Part shown: positions 1 through 8,457 of the stretch, piece by piece
How the letters are laid out: every line of letters starts with the position of its first letter
Position numbering within the stretch: position 1 is the first letter of the stretch
The notes under the pieces: generated by a model
Told to the model about the DNA's origin: nothing
Database searches by the model: none
Seen by the model: the letters and a program-made list of their open reading frames with translations, nothing else
Assembly: GCA_025612245.1 (NCBI GenBank)
Contig: JAAXKQ010000010.1
Location: 1-64,000 of the forward strand
Direction of reading: 5' to 3'
DNA: 64,000 nucleotides
Source of the DNA: Ignavibacteria bacterium
Lineage (GTDB): Bacteria > Bacteroidota > Ignavibacteria > Ignavibacteriales > SURF-24
Program-made: the position numbers and the translations under genes

Positions 1-362
1 CCCCCTCCACCTTATCCTTGTTCTCATTAAACTTCGAACCTTGAACCTTGAACCTTTTTCCCTTGAACCTTGAACCTCTTTCCCTTGAACCTTGAACCTC
101 TTTCCCAACTTAAAACTCAAAACTCAAAACTTAAAACTTCTCTTCTCCCGCATCCCTCCCCACGATACCTGAACCAAAATAACCACGCATCAGCTTTACA
201 GCAATGAATCAACCTCGGTTGTCCCGTCCCAGGAAATTTCTTCCCCCTTCCTTAAATCTTTCTTCTTTACTCCATTTTCTTTGTGAAGACCCCTTTTGAC
301 TTTTGTATTTCTGCATAAATTTCATAAATTTATTTCAAAATAATTACAATCTCAGGTTATAA
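1..362. repeat. Intergenic heptamer arrays (families A and B)
   Basis: No gene is visible here. Positions 32-106 hold degenerate CCTTGAA units (family A) broken up by CTTTCCC spacers, followed directly at 107-139 by AACTTAA/AACTCAA units (family B). The same order, A then CTTTCCC then B, recurs near 19.84, 39.07 and 43.14 kb. The rest, 140-362, is AT-rich and presumably holds the promoter of the gene starting at 363, but I could not pick out promoter boxes with confidence. Confidence 0.8.
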
Positions 363-1232
363 ATGAAAAGATTTTCCATTTATATTTGCTTGCTCGTGCT
401 TTTTGTGTTTTCAACCCTGAACGGATTGCTCGCCCAACAGGTCGACCTGCCCCGCATTAGCCAGAAGGCTTCCGTAATGCAGAGAATCGGACTGCTCGAC
501 GTCACTATTAACTACAGCCGCCCGAATGTAAAGGGAAGAAAAATCTGGGGCGACCTCGTCCCTTATAACCAGGTCTGGAGAGCCGGCGCCGACGACGCTA
601 CTACAATTTCTTTCAGCGATGATGCCTCACTGAATGGAAACATCATCCCCGCAGGAAAATATGCCCTCTTTACCATTCCCGGCGAAAATGAATGGACCAT
701 CATTATTAATAAAACCGCAAAACAGTGGGGAGCGTTTAATTACGACGAATCTAAAGACCAGCTGAGATTTAAGGTGAAGCCTTCACAGGCTAAGTTTACC
801 GAAAGCATGGGCTTCGATTTCTCCGACGTCACTACAAGCTCCGCAAACATTAACCTCAGATGGGAAAACCTGAAGGTTACCTTTACCGTGAACTTCGACA
901 TTGACGCCAAGGCTTATTCTAACATCAAAAAAGCTTTCCAAAATGCCGCCCCCGACGACTGGTCAACTTATGCCTACGCGGCTAACTACGCGGCGGATAA
1001 TAAGGTGCACGCCGACGAGGCCATGGAGTGGGTAGAAAAATCCATTTCTATTAAACCTGCATTTTATAACTATTTCGTTAAGGCTAAGTTACTGGCTAAT
1101 CGGAATAAGATTAAGGAAGCTTTGAACTTTATAAAAGAATCCCGCCAGCTGGGGAAAAACGACCCCGATTATAAGGACTATAGACCGCAGATTGACCTGC
1201 TGGCAAATGAACTGAAAGCAAAGAGGAAGTAA
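363..1232 (+). CDS. DUF2911 family secreted protein
   Basis: Protein of 289 aa with an N-terminal signal peptide (residues 1-25, basic MKR then a hydrophobic stretch ending in LLAQQ), so it is probably exported to the periplasm or outer membrane. Residues about 30-175 match the DUF2911 pattern common in Bacteroidota-like genomes, with the phrases SRPNVKGRKIWG, VWRAGADDAT and PAGKYALF. The last 110 residues are helical and TPR-like (KAFQNAAPDDW, then alternating helices). Function of the family is unknown. The activase gene starts only 8 nt downstream, so the two may be cotranscribed, although no functional link is known. No clear Shine-Dalgarno precedes the ATG. Confidence 0.85.
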   Translation: MKRFSIYICLLVLFVFSTLNGLLAQQVDLPRISQKASVMQRIGLLDVTINYSRPNVKGRKIWGDLVPYNQVWRAGADDATTISFSDDASLNGNIIPAGKYALFTIPGENEWTIIINKTAKQWGAFNYDESKDQLRFKVKPSQAKFTESMGFDFSDVTTSSANINLRWENLKVTFTVNFDIDAKAYSNIKKAFQNAAPDDWSTYAYAANYAADNKVHADEAMEWVEKSISIKPAFYNYFVKAKLLANRNKIKEALNFIKESRQLGKNDPDYKDYRPQIDLLANELKAKRK

Positions 1233-1240
1233 AAGTTTTA

Positions 1241-4200
1241 ATGACTGTTCAAAAATCCCTTGGCATCTGTGTCGGTGCCTCTACAGTTTCGGCTGTCTTT
1301 TTAAGCAGTTGCAAAGGTGAAATAAGCATAGACGAGACCCGTACAATTGCACACAACGGCAACCCCAGAAAAGTCATTTCGGATTTGTTCGTCAGTAGCT
1401 CTATCCCGGGTAAAATCGCCGTTACAGGAAAAAAATTCAGAAAATTCCTGAACCTTACTTCCATCTCTGAGGCTGAGGCAATTGAATTTGCAGTGAGTAA
1501 GCTCGGACTCTCGAGCGACATTATCATCAGCGCCGGCGGCGAAAGCTTCATGGTCTATGTGCTCGACAGCAATAACAGGATCTCCAGGGTATGCACCGGC
1601 AATAAATGCGCTTCCGGCACCGGTGAGTTTTTCCTGCAGCAGATTAAAAGAATGGACCTCAATATCGAACAGGCAATCTCTTCGGGACTTAAAGGCGATC
1701 CGTACAATATCTCAGGACGCTGCAGCGTATTCTGCAAATCCGACTGTACTCACGCCCTCAATAAGGGAGTGCCTAAGGAAAATGTCGTGGCGGGACTGTC
1801 CAGGATGATGGCACAGAAAATAATCGAGCTTACTTCAAGGGTCCCCCACGAAAGCGCAATTATGATCGGCGGCGTCTCCGGAAACAGGGCCGTTATGCGC
1901 TTCCTCGAAAATTATTTCAAAAGCATTAAAATTCCCGCTGAAGCTCCTTATTTTGAAGCCTTCGGCGCTGCACTTTATGCCCTGAAAAACAATACGGAGG
2001 AGCTTGACCTCTCCTGCCTCTTCTCGGAAAAACATTCACAGTTTACTTTTCACAGACCTCTAAGCGAGTTTCAGCACCTGGTGCATTTTAAGGAATTCCA
2101 TAAGGCTGCACCTGTCACTAACGACGACTGCATCCTGGGCCTCGACGTCGGAAGCACTACAACCAAGGCCGTCCTCTTAAGAAAAAAAGATAACGCAATT
2201 CTTGCCGGTGAATACCTCAGAACTAACGGCGACCCCGTGAAGGCTTCTATCCAGTGCTACGAAAGCATTAAAAGACAGCTTACGCTGCCACTTAGAATTT
2301 CGGGACTCGGCGTTACCGGCTCCGGACGCCACATAGCTGGGCTCCATGCCCTGACAAAAGGCATTATTAACGAGATTATTGCCCACGCTGCCGCTACCAT
2401 CTATTTCGATAAGGATGTGGATACTATTTTCGAAATAGGCGGGCAGGATGCCAAGTATACTAATATTACTTCAGGCGTGGCTTCCGATTACGCAATGAAT
2501 GAGGCCTGCTCGGCCGGAACGGGCTCTTTCCTGGAAGAGGCCGCAATGGAATCTCTCGACATCAACTATAAGGAAATCGGCCACATTGCCCTCATGGCAA
2601 AAAAACCCCCGAACTTTAACGACCAGTGCGCCGCCTTTATCAGCAGCGACGTCAAAAACGCTCTGCACGAGGGACTCTCTAAAGAGGACATCGTTGCGGG
2701 ACTCGTATACTCAATCTGCATGAACTATAATAACAGGGTTAAGGGTAACCGCCCTGTCGGGAAAAAAGTTTTTATGCAGGGGGGCGTCTGCTATAATAAG
2801 GCCGTCCCCGTTGCCATGGCTGCCCTTACGGGCAAAGAAATTGTCGTGCCCCCGGAACCGGGACTTATGGGTGCCTTTGGCGTCGCTCTTGAGGTTAAAC
2901 ACCGCCTGGAACTCGGACTGCTTGAAGAACAGGAGTTCAGCCTCGACGAGCTTATCCATAGAACGGTCGAATACGGCAGAAGTTTTATCTGCAAGGGCGG
3001 GGCTGAAAAGTGCGACAGGAAGTGCCCCGTTTCCATGATTACTGTTGACGGCAAAAAGTACCCCTTCGGCGGCGCATGCAACAAGTACTATAACGTACAG
3101 ATGAATATCCGGGATTCACTGAAGGGCACGGACCTCATAAAGCTCAGGGAAAAACTCGTCTTTGAAAAGTACCTGCACCCCGCCGAGCTAAAGGAAAATG
3201 CCCCGGCAATCGGAATTTCCAGGTCTTTTCTTACAAATACGCTTTTCCCTCTTTATTACAACTTTTTTACGCAACTGGGCTTTAGGGTAACCCTTCCCTC
3301 GGAATCAAAAACCGGGGGCGTGGATAAAAGGGAAGCGGCATTCTGCTATCCAGTCGAACTCGCACACGGATTTCTTCAGGACCTGCTCGATCAAAAACCC
3401 GATTACGTATTCCTTCCACACGTAAAGGAAATCTATAACCCGGGCGAGGAAAACCTTCCGAAGAAAACCTGTGTGCTCATGCAGTCGGAAAACTATTACC
3501 TGAAGGCGGCCTTTAAAGACGAACTGAAAAATCTCCGTGTGCTCGACCCCGTGCTGGATTTTTCGGACGGGTATGAAAATGCCGAAAAGGAATTCGTAGA
3601 GCTCGCTAAAAAGCTCAATAAGGAGGAAAAAGTAGCCTCCGAAGCCTACCGCTTCGCCTGCGGCGAACTGAATAAAATGTTCTCAGAGTTTAAGCAGATT
3701 GGCCGCATGACACTCCATGAAATTGAACAGGACCCCCAAAGAATTGCAGTGGTCGTTTTCGGCAGGAGCTATAATGCCTTTGCAAAAGAGGCTAACCTCG
3801 GGGTGCCGCAGAAGTTTTCTTCACGCGGAATTACGGTTATTCCGCACGACTTTCTGCCTTACGACGGCCTCGAAAGCTATAAACACATGTATTGGGCCCT
3901 GGGCCAGCAGATTCTCAGAGGCGCCAGGTTCGTTCGCAGCCACCCGCAGCTCTTTGCCACTTATATCACAAACTTTAGCTGCGGACCGGACTCGTTTATT
4001 ATCCCTTATTTCAGGAACCTCATGGGGGAAAAACCTTCCCTGACACTCGAGCTCGATAGCCACTCGGCTGATGCTGGGATCAATACGAGAATTGAAGCCG
4101 CACTCGATATAATTAAAAGCTATAGGGAGCTTAACGGAAATAAAGAGCTCCTTACAGAGGATATCGACGGCTATAAGCCCCTTGAGGTCCTAAGCGAAAC

Positions 4201-5650
4201 TAAATTCCTGGATTCCGACGGACGGGAAGTCCTTATTACAGACCCTTCGGTTAACGTCATTGTCCCTAACATGGGTAGGTTTACAACAAAAGCCTTTGCA
4301 GAGGCTTTCAGGCATGAGGGAATAAATTCGGCCCCCCTGCCTCTTTATAACATGGAAACCCTTACCATTGGACGCGGAAATACTACCTGCAAGGAATGCC
4401 TCCCCCTTATACTAAGTACCGGGGCAATGATTGAATACTATGATTCGCGCAAAAACAAGGACGAGAAAACCCTTTTCTTTATGCCCAAAGGCGACGGCCC
4501 GTGCCGCCTCGGGCAGTATCACGTCTACCTCGAAGACGTGATAAAGAAAAGAAAAATGCGGAATATCGGCGTTTATTCACTTTCGGATGAGAATTCCTAC
4601 GAAGGCCTTGGAAACAGGTTTGTTATCAGGGGCTGGATAGCTATTACAATCGGTAACCTGATGACCGAAATCTATCACTCCATTCAGGCACTTGCAGTCC
4701 ATAGGGCTTCGGCTACGAAAATATTTGATGAGGAATACGATAAGATCCTTAAGAAGCTAGGGACAAGCAGCTTCGGGGAGCTTTTTCAGCAGCTTGAACT
4801 TTCGGCTAAAATCCTGAATGGAATTCCAAGAAAGGAATCCATAAGCGAGGCTAAAAAAGTCGTTATAGTGGGAGAAATATTTGTCCGCCATGAGGATTTC
4901 TCAAGAATGGACCTGGTGGAAAGGCTCGTTGAAAAGGGCTTTGTGGTGAAAATTGTGCCGATAGGGGAGTATGTCTATTATTCCAACTACCTGGCTTCAA
5001 AAGAAAGCATCGGAAATGGCGTCCTTTCTTCCGGGAAGTTGAAATTTACCGTGCGCGACTATGTCCAGAAATATATCGAAAGGAAAGCCCGGAAGATTCT
5101 TTCAAAATCGGGCTTCATGGAATTTGACATGCCCGATATCCAAGACGTGCTTAAAAGGGCTGAACACCTCGTAAGCCGCGAGCTCCTTGGAGAGGCAATC
5201 CTTACCATCGGCTCTGCAATGAGGGAAATTATGGACCACGTCTCCGGAGTCATTTCACTTGGACCTTTTGGATGCATGCCTTCGCGTGTTGCCGAGTCGA
5301 TTCTGAACGTTGAGATGAATACAGCCGGAAAATTTGCGGCAGAAAAGAAGAAATATTTCTCTGAGGAAAATGGGGACCTGCCTTTTCTAGCCATTGAAAC
5401 AGACGGGAATATATTCCCGCAGATAATTCAGTCGAAAATTGAGATCTTTATGCTTCAGGCAGAAAGGCTGCATGAAAAACTTAAGGCAGCGGATAAGACC
5501 ATTGCGGATAAATACAAAAACGCCTTTCACCGTCTCATAAGCAGCATAACAGGCACCAAAGCAGAGGCTGCCGAACATTTCCAAATTTCCGTAATGGTGC
5601 CCAACTGTAGGGGCGCACGGCAGTGCGCCCGCCCCGAACATATGAAATGA
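1241..5650 (+). CDS. Giant acyl-CoA dehydratase activase (BadF/BadG/HgdC plus HgdB-like fusion)
   Basis: A 1469-aa protein carrying two ASKHA-type ATPase modules of the 2-hydroxyacyl-CoA dehydratase activator family. The first is about residues 1-250, with Cys123 in a CASGTGEF motif. The second begins about residue 297 (LGLDVGSTTTKAV) with its own CSAGTGSF motif. A DUF2229-like region follows (about 660-880), then a long HgdB-like C-terminal part. Family members use ATP to drive low-potential electron transfer through a shared [4Fe-4S] cluster to a CoA-ester dehydratase or reductase; this very large architecture is widespread in anaerobes but its substrate is unknown. The last ~25 codons (from about 5568) and the stop codon lie inside a repeated REP-like sequence that occurs again at 5702-5758, so the C-terminus is probably a recent replacement. 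Confidence 0.85.
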   Translation: MTVQKSLGICVGASTVSAVFLSSCKGEISIDETRTIAHNGNPRKVISDLFVSSSIPGKIAVTGKKFRKFLNLTSISEAEAIEFAVSKLGLSSDIIISAGGESFMVYVLDSNNRISRVCTGNKCASGTGEFFLQQIKRMDLNIEQAISSGLKGDPYNISGRCSVFCKSDCTHALNKGVPKENVVAGLSRMMAQKIIELTSRVPHESAIMIGGVSGNRAVMRFLENYFKSIKIPAEAPYFEAFGAALYALKNNTEELDLSCLFSEKHSQFTFHRPLSEFQHLVHFKEFHKAAPVTNDDCILGLDVGSTTTKAVLLRKKDNAILAGEYLRTNGDPVKASIQCYESIKRQLTLPLRISGLGVTGSGRHIAGLHALTKGIINEIIAHAAATIYFDKDVDTIFEIGGQDAKYTNITSGVASDYAMNEACSAGTGSFLEEAAMESLDINYKEIGHIALMAKKPPNFNDQCAAFISSDVKNALHEGLSKEDIVAGLVYSICMNYNNRVKGNRPVGKKVFMQGGVCYNKAVPVAMAALTGKEIVVPPEPGLMGAFGVALEVKHRLELGLLEEQEFSLDELIHRTVEYGRSFICKGGAEKCDRKCPVSMITVDGKKYPFGGACNKYYNVQMNIRDSLKGTDLIKLREKLVFEKYLHPAELKENAPAIGISRSFLTNTLFPLYYNFFTQLGFRVTLPSESKTGGVDKREAAFCYPVELAHGFLQDLLDQKPDYVFLPHVKEIYNPGEENLPKKTCVLMQSENYYLKAAFKDELKNLRVLDPVLDFSDGYENAEKEFVELAKKLNKEEKVASEAYRFACGELNKMFSEFKQIGRMTLHEIEQDPQRIAVVVFGRSYNAFAKEANLGVPQKFSSRGITVIPHDFLPYDGLESYKHMYWALGQQILRGARFVRSHPQLFATYITNFSCGPDSFIIPYFRNLMGEKPSLTLELDSHSADAGINTRIEAALDIIKSYRELNGNKELLTEDIDGYKPLEVLSETKFLDSDGREVLITDPSVNVIVPNMGRFTTKAFAEAFRHEGINSAPLPLYNMETLTIGRGNTTCKECLPLILSTGAMIEYYDSRKNKDEKTLFFMPKGDGPCRLGQYHVYLEDVIKKRKMRNIGVYSLSDENSYEGLGNRFVIRGWIAITIGNLMTEIYHSIQALAVHRASATKIFDEEYDKILKKLGTSSFGELFQQLELSAKILNGIPRKESISEAKKVVIVGEIFVRHEDFSRMDLVERLVEKGFVVKIVPIGEYVYYSNYLASKESIGNGVLSSGKLKFTVRDYVQKYIERKARKILSKSGFMEFDMPDIQDVLKRAEHLVSRELLGEAILTIGSAMREIMDHVSGVISLGPFGCMPSRVAESILNVEMNTAGKFAAEKKKYFSEENGDLPFLAIETDGNIFPQIIQSKIEIFMLQAERLHEKLKAADKTIADKYKNAFHRLISSITGTKAEAAEHFQISVMVPNCRGARQCARPEHMK

Positions 5651-5765
5651 ATCCGCGCCCGCCCCGAACATATGAAATAAACCCGCGCCGCGGTGCATGA
5701 TTTGCCGAACATTCCCGAATTTCCGTGGTAATGGCGCCCAATTGTATGGGCGCCCAACGGTGCAC
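5568..5765. repeat. REP-like duplicated element at the end of the activase gene
   Basis: Two diverged copies of one sequence, 5568-5620 and 5702-5758, share GCCGAACATT, AATTTCCGT and TAATGGCGCCCAA-like blocks followed by a GC-rich stem-loop (GGGCGCACGGCAGTGCGCCC at 5612-5631). Between them a 30-nt unit is tandemly repeated twice (5625-5654 and 5655-5684). The first copy is translated as the C-terminus of the activase. The second lies between the convergent activase and trpB2 genes, where the hairpins could also act as transcription stops. Confidence 0.7.
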
Positions 5766-5774
5766 CCCTACATA

Positions 5775-7136
5775 TTATGCTACTTCAGGAACCTGCTTTA
5801 TGGACTCGCTTAAAACTGAGTCCGGTGCCTCGTAATCTTCCAGCTCTCCTTTTAAGAAGGCTTCATATGCCCCAAGATCCAAAAATCCGTGCCCGGAAAG
5901 GTTGAACAATATCGTCTTGGCCTCGCCCGACTCCGTGCAGAGCCTGGCCTGCTCAATTGCCGATTTTATTGCGTGTGAACTTTCAGGAGCAGGAACAATT
6001 CCTTCGGTCTGTGCAAATATCCTTGCGGCTTCAAAGACGTCATTCTGCTGGTATGCCTCGGCATCAATTATACCCCTGTTGTAAAGGTTTGATATTATTG
6101 GTGAAGCGCCATGGTAACGGAGGCCGCCGGCATGGATCGAAGGGGGAATGTAATTGTGACCCAGCGTGTACATTTTCATCATTGGAGTCATTCCTGCTTC
6201 ATCGCCAAAATCGTATAAATATTCGCCCTTTGTCAATGTCGGGCACGAGGCCGGTTCAACGGCAATTACCTTAAGATCTTTCTTCTCGCCGGTAAGTTTG
6301 TCCTTGAGGAACGGGAAGCTGATGCCTCCGAAGTTGCTTCCGCCGCCAACGCAGGCAATTACAACGTCCGGGTATTCACCGGCTTTCTCCATCTGAAGCT
6401 TTGCTTCTTCTCCTATTATCGTCTGATGCAGCAGAACGTGGTTAAGTACGCTTCCCAGAGAGTAGTTGGTGTCATCGCGCTGAACTGCCAGCTCAACTGC
6501 CTCGCTTATTGCTATTCCAAGTGAACCAGGTGAGTTCGGGTCCTGCTCAAGGATTCTTCTTCCCGACTGCGTCAGTGTGGAAGGGCTTGCTACTACATCC
6601 GCCCCAAAGAGCTGCATGAAGGATTTTCTGTATGGCTTCTGATGATAACTTACCTTTACCATGAAAACCTGGCACTCTAAGCCGAAATGGTTGCAGGCCT
6701 GCGAAAGGGCACTGCCCCACTGTCCGGCTCCGGTCTCGGTAACCAGCCTCTTGATCCCGGCTTTTTTATTGTAATATGCCTGTGCAATTGCAGTATTTGT
6801 CTTGTGGCTCCCGGATGGATTTGAACCCTCATACTTAAAGAAAATCTTTGCCGGCGTCTTTAGGAATTTCTCCAGCTGGTATGCCCTGATTAAAGGACTG
6901 GGACGGCTAATTGCATACAGGTCCAGCACTTCGTCCGGAATTTCTATGTACCTTTCTGTGGTCATCTCCTGCTCTATGATCTCCATCGGGAAAATTGCTG
7001 CAAGATCCTGCGGACTGGCGGGCTGCTTGGTAGCAGGGTTAAGGGGCATTGCAAGAGGCTCCCCAAGGTCCGCCAGAATGTTGTAGTAATTCTTCGGCAT
7101 TTCTTTTACGTCAAGTATAATTCTGTTCTGCTTCAT
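5775..7136 (-). CDS. trpB2: Tryptophan synthase beta chain, TrpB2 type
   Basis: A 453-aa pyridoxal-phosphate enzyme of the TrpB2 subfamily, which makes L-tryptophan from indole (or indole derivatives) and serine. PLP lysine K112 lies in GSHKTNTA; the long N-terminal extension, [22 protein letters not shown] and the glycine-rich [10 protein letters not shown] phosphate loop fit TrpB2 rather than TrpB1. No trpA or other trp gene lies beside it, as is usual for TrpB2. The start is supported by a GGAG-type ribosome site (ACGGAGAC) 7 nt upstream. Expression is probably controlled by the trp attenuator immediately upstream (7212-7398), which ties this enzyme to tryptophan supply. Confidence 0.93.
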   Translation of the reverse strand: MKQNRIILDVKEMPKNYYNILADLGEPLAMPLNPATKQPASPQDLAAIFPMEIIEQEMTTERYIEIPDEVLDLYAISRPSPLIRAYQLEKFLKTPAKIFFKYEGSNPSGSHKTNTAIAQAYYNKKAGIKRLVTETGAGQWGSALSQACNHFGLECQVFMVKVSYHQKPYRKSFMQLFGADVVASPSTLTQSGRRILEQDPNSPGSLGIAISEAVELAVQRDDTNYSLGSVLNHVLLHQTIIGEEAKLQMEKAGEYPDVVIACVGGGSNFGGISFPFLKDKLTGEKKDLKVIAVEPASCPTLTKGEYLYDFGDEAGMTPMMKMYTLGHNYIPPSIHAGGLRYHGASPIISNLYNRGIIDAEAYQQNDVFEAARIFAQTEGIVPAPESSHAIKSAIEQARLCTESGEAKTILFNLSGHGFLDLGAYEAFLKGELEDYEAPDSVLSESIKQVPEVA

Positions 7137-7211
7137 TTTAGTCTCCGTTTATATTTTTTTTATTGAAAATTTATTTCTTCCCGGGGAAGCCCGGCTGCCT
7201 GTAATTTTGCG

Positions 7212-7241
7212 CAAAAAAAAAGCCGTGAAAATCTCACGGCT
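7212..7241 (-). terminator. Second intrinsic terminator in the trpB2 leader
   Basis: On the minus strand AGCCGTGA (7234-7241) pairs with TCACGGCT (7221-7228) around a 5-nt loop and is followed by a run of eight to nine U residues (7213-7221). Its stem sequence GCCGTGA is the same as that of the upstream terminator at 7261-7291, so arms could also pair across the two hairpins. It lies 75 nt before the trpB2 start. Confidence 0.75.
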
Positions 7242-7248
7242 TTGCTTT

Positions 7249-7291
7249 AAAAACAAAAAAGCCGTGAACAGTGTGTTCCACTATTCACGGC
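7249..7291 (-). terminator. trp attenuator terminator hairpin
   Basis: On the minus strand GCCGTGAA (7284-7291) and inner AGTG/CACT pair with TTCACGGC (7261-7268), followed by TTTTTTGTTTTT (7249-7260). The left arm can pair instead with leader RNA: CACTGTTC (minus strand of 7321-7328) matches GAATAGTG (7279-7286) with one G-U, and CTATATA/TATATAG (7305-7311 and 7291-7297) extends this antiterminator. The two structures exclude each other, as in classical trp attenuation. Confidence 0.8.
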
Positions 7292-7311
7292 TATATAAAA
7301 TCAGTATATAG

Positions 7312-7398
7312 TTAAGCGAAGAACAGTGAAACGCAGTTGTTCCACCACCAACGCCAAGTGTTGTTTACTTCGCTTAATATGTAATTCCCTAGTTTCAT
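7312..7398 (-). CDS. trpL: trp operon leader peptide (28 aa, four Trp codons)
   Basis: Read on the minus strand, ATG at 7396-7398 opens a 28-codon frame ending in TAA at 7312-7314. Its middle reads NNTWRWWWNNC: four tryptophan codons within five positions (7342-7350 and 7354-7356). It sits directly upstream of two terminators and of trpB2, the textbook layout for ribosome-mediated attenuation. A perfect 10-bp inverted repeat (TTAAGCGAAG at 7368-7377, CTTCGCTTAA at 7312-7321) brackets the Trp codons and would form the 1:2 hairpin. A ribosome stalled on Trp codons would disrupt it and free the second arm to form the antiterminator. No clear Shine-Dalgarno is seen before the ATG. Confidence 0.88.
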   Translation of the reverse strand: MKLGNYILSEVNNTWRWWWNNCVSLFFA

Positions 7399-7598
7399 TA
7401 TGACAAATATATGCCTAAAAATTAAAAACTACAAATTAATTCGTCACATCTGCGAAAAAAATTGAAAATATGTACGCACGTGGCTTCGCTCATAACGGCA
7501 TGCTCTATCGCCTGAAATGCCTTGATGTAATTGAACATTAATAAATATATTAAGTATGAATGGGATTATAAACGGATGTAAATTAAATGGGAGGAACT

Positions 7599-8366
7599 AT
7601 GTTAAGAAGCGTAAAAACTCTTGAAGGCTATAAAATCCATGCCCTCGATGGAGAGATCGGCGAAGTTAATGACTTTTTTTTTGACGACGTATCGTGGAAT
7701 ATCCGCTACCTCGTCGTTGATACGGGAACATGGCTTCAGAAAAGACTGGTCCTGATTTCCCCTCATTCACTCGGTAAACCCGACTGGAAAGCAAAACGCT
7801 TTCCGGTAAACCTTACAAAAGAAAAAATCCAAAACAGCCCGTCGGTTGAAATGGACAGGCCCGTCTCACGACAGCAGGAGACAGACTTAAGCGACTATTA
7901 CGGCTGGCCTTATTACTGGACCGGACTCGGGGCCGGATTCCCGGGTGCAATTCCTCCTGTGCCTCCGGCAAGCCTTAATTACCCCGACCAGGGCTTCCTG
8001 AAAGGAGGCGAAAAAAGGGAAAGGGAAGGCGACCCGCACTTAAGAAGCGCCCGCGACGTAATTGACTATAAGATACAGGCAGAAGACAATAAGATCGGTA
8101 ACGTCGAGGATTTCATACTGGAAGACGACCTCTGGAGCATCCGCTATATGGTCGTAGATACTGGTAAGTGGCTCCTTCCGGGCAAAAAGGTGCTCATTGC
8201 GCTGCCCTGGATTCAGGCAATTGACTGGGACCAGTCAAGCGTCTTTGTCAACCTTACCGCCTCTGAGGTGGAACAGAGCCCTGAATACCACCCCGACAGG
8301 ATTATAAATAAGGAGTTCGAAACCGAGCTGTTTAATTATTATAAAAGACCGGTTCCCTGGAAATAA
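7599..8366 (+). CDS. Tandem PRC-barrel domain protein
   Basis: A 255-aa soluble protein with two PRC-barrel domains, about residues 1-80 (LRSVKTLEGYKI, GEIGEVNDFFFDD, WNIRYLVVDT) and 148-235 (RSARDVIDYKIQ, KIGNVEDFILED, WSIRYMVVDT), joined by a linker rich in aromatics, Gly and Pro (DYYGWPYYW). PRC barrels are small beta domains found in photosynthetic reaction centre H subunits, RimM and many stress-related proteins of unknown role. An in-frame ATG at 7587 is possible, but GGGAGGA at 7589-7595 is a strong ribosome site for the ATG at 7599, so I use that. It appears to be monocistronic. Confidence 0.85.
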   Translation: MLRSVKTLEGYKIHALDGEIGEVNDFFFDDVSWNIRYLVVDTGTWLQKRLVLISPHSLGKPDWKAKRFPVNLTKEKIQNSPSVEMDRPVSRQQETDLSDYYGWPYYWTGLGAGFPGAIPPVPPASLNYPDQGFLKGGEKREREGDPHLRSARDVIDYKIQAEDNKIGNVEDFILEDDLWSIRYMVVDTGKWLLPGKKVLIALPWIQAIDWDQSSVFVNLTASEVEQSPEYHPDRIINKEFETELFNYYKRPVPWK

Positions 8367-8409
8367 TGCCTTTGGAAAATAATCACGCAGAAAATAAAGT
8401 ACAATCCCG

Positions 8410-8440
8410 CCGGTCCGGAAGAACTATCCTTCCGGACCGG
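8410..8440. terminator. Stem-loop between convergent genes
   Basis: A perfect 12-bp inverted repeat, CCGGTCCGGAAG / CTTCCGGACCGG, with a 7-nt loop lies between the convergent PRC-barrel and M56 genes. There is no strong T-run on either side, so it is a candidate bidirectional terminator or mRNA 3' stabiliser rather than a certain one. Confidence 0.55.
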
Positions 8441-8457
8441 CATAAAAAGTGAAAACT

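Noticed and set aside
7201-7400. tRNA or T-box riboswitch before trpB2
   Set aside because: No cloverleaf, no T-box sequence or specifier loop is visible; the leader peptide with Trp codons and alternative hairpins explains the region better.
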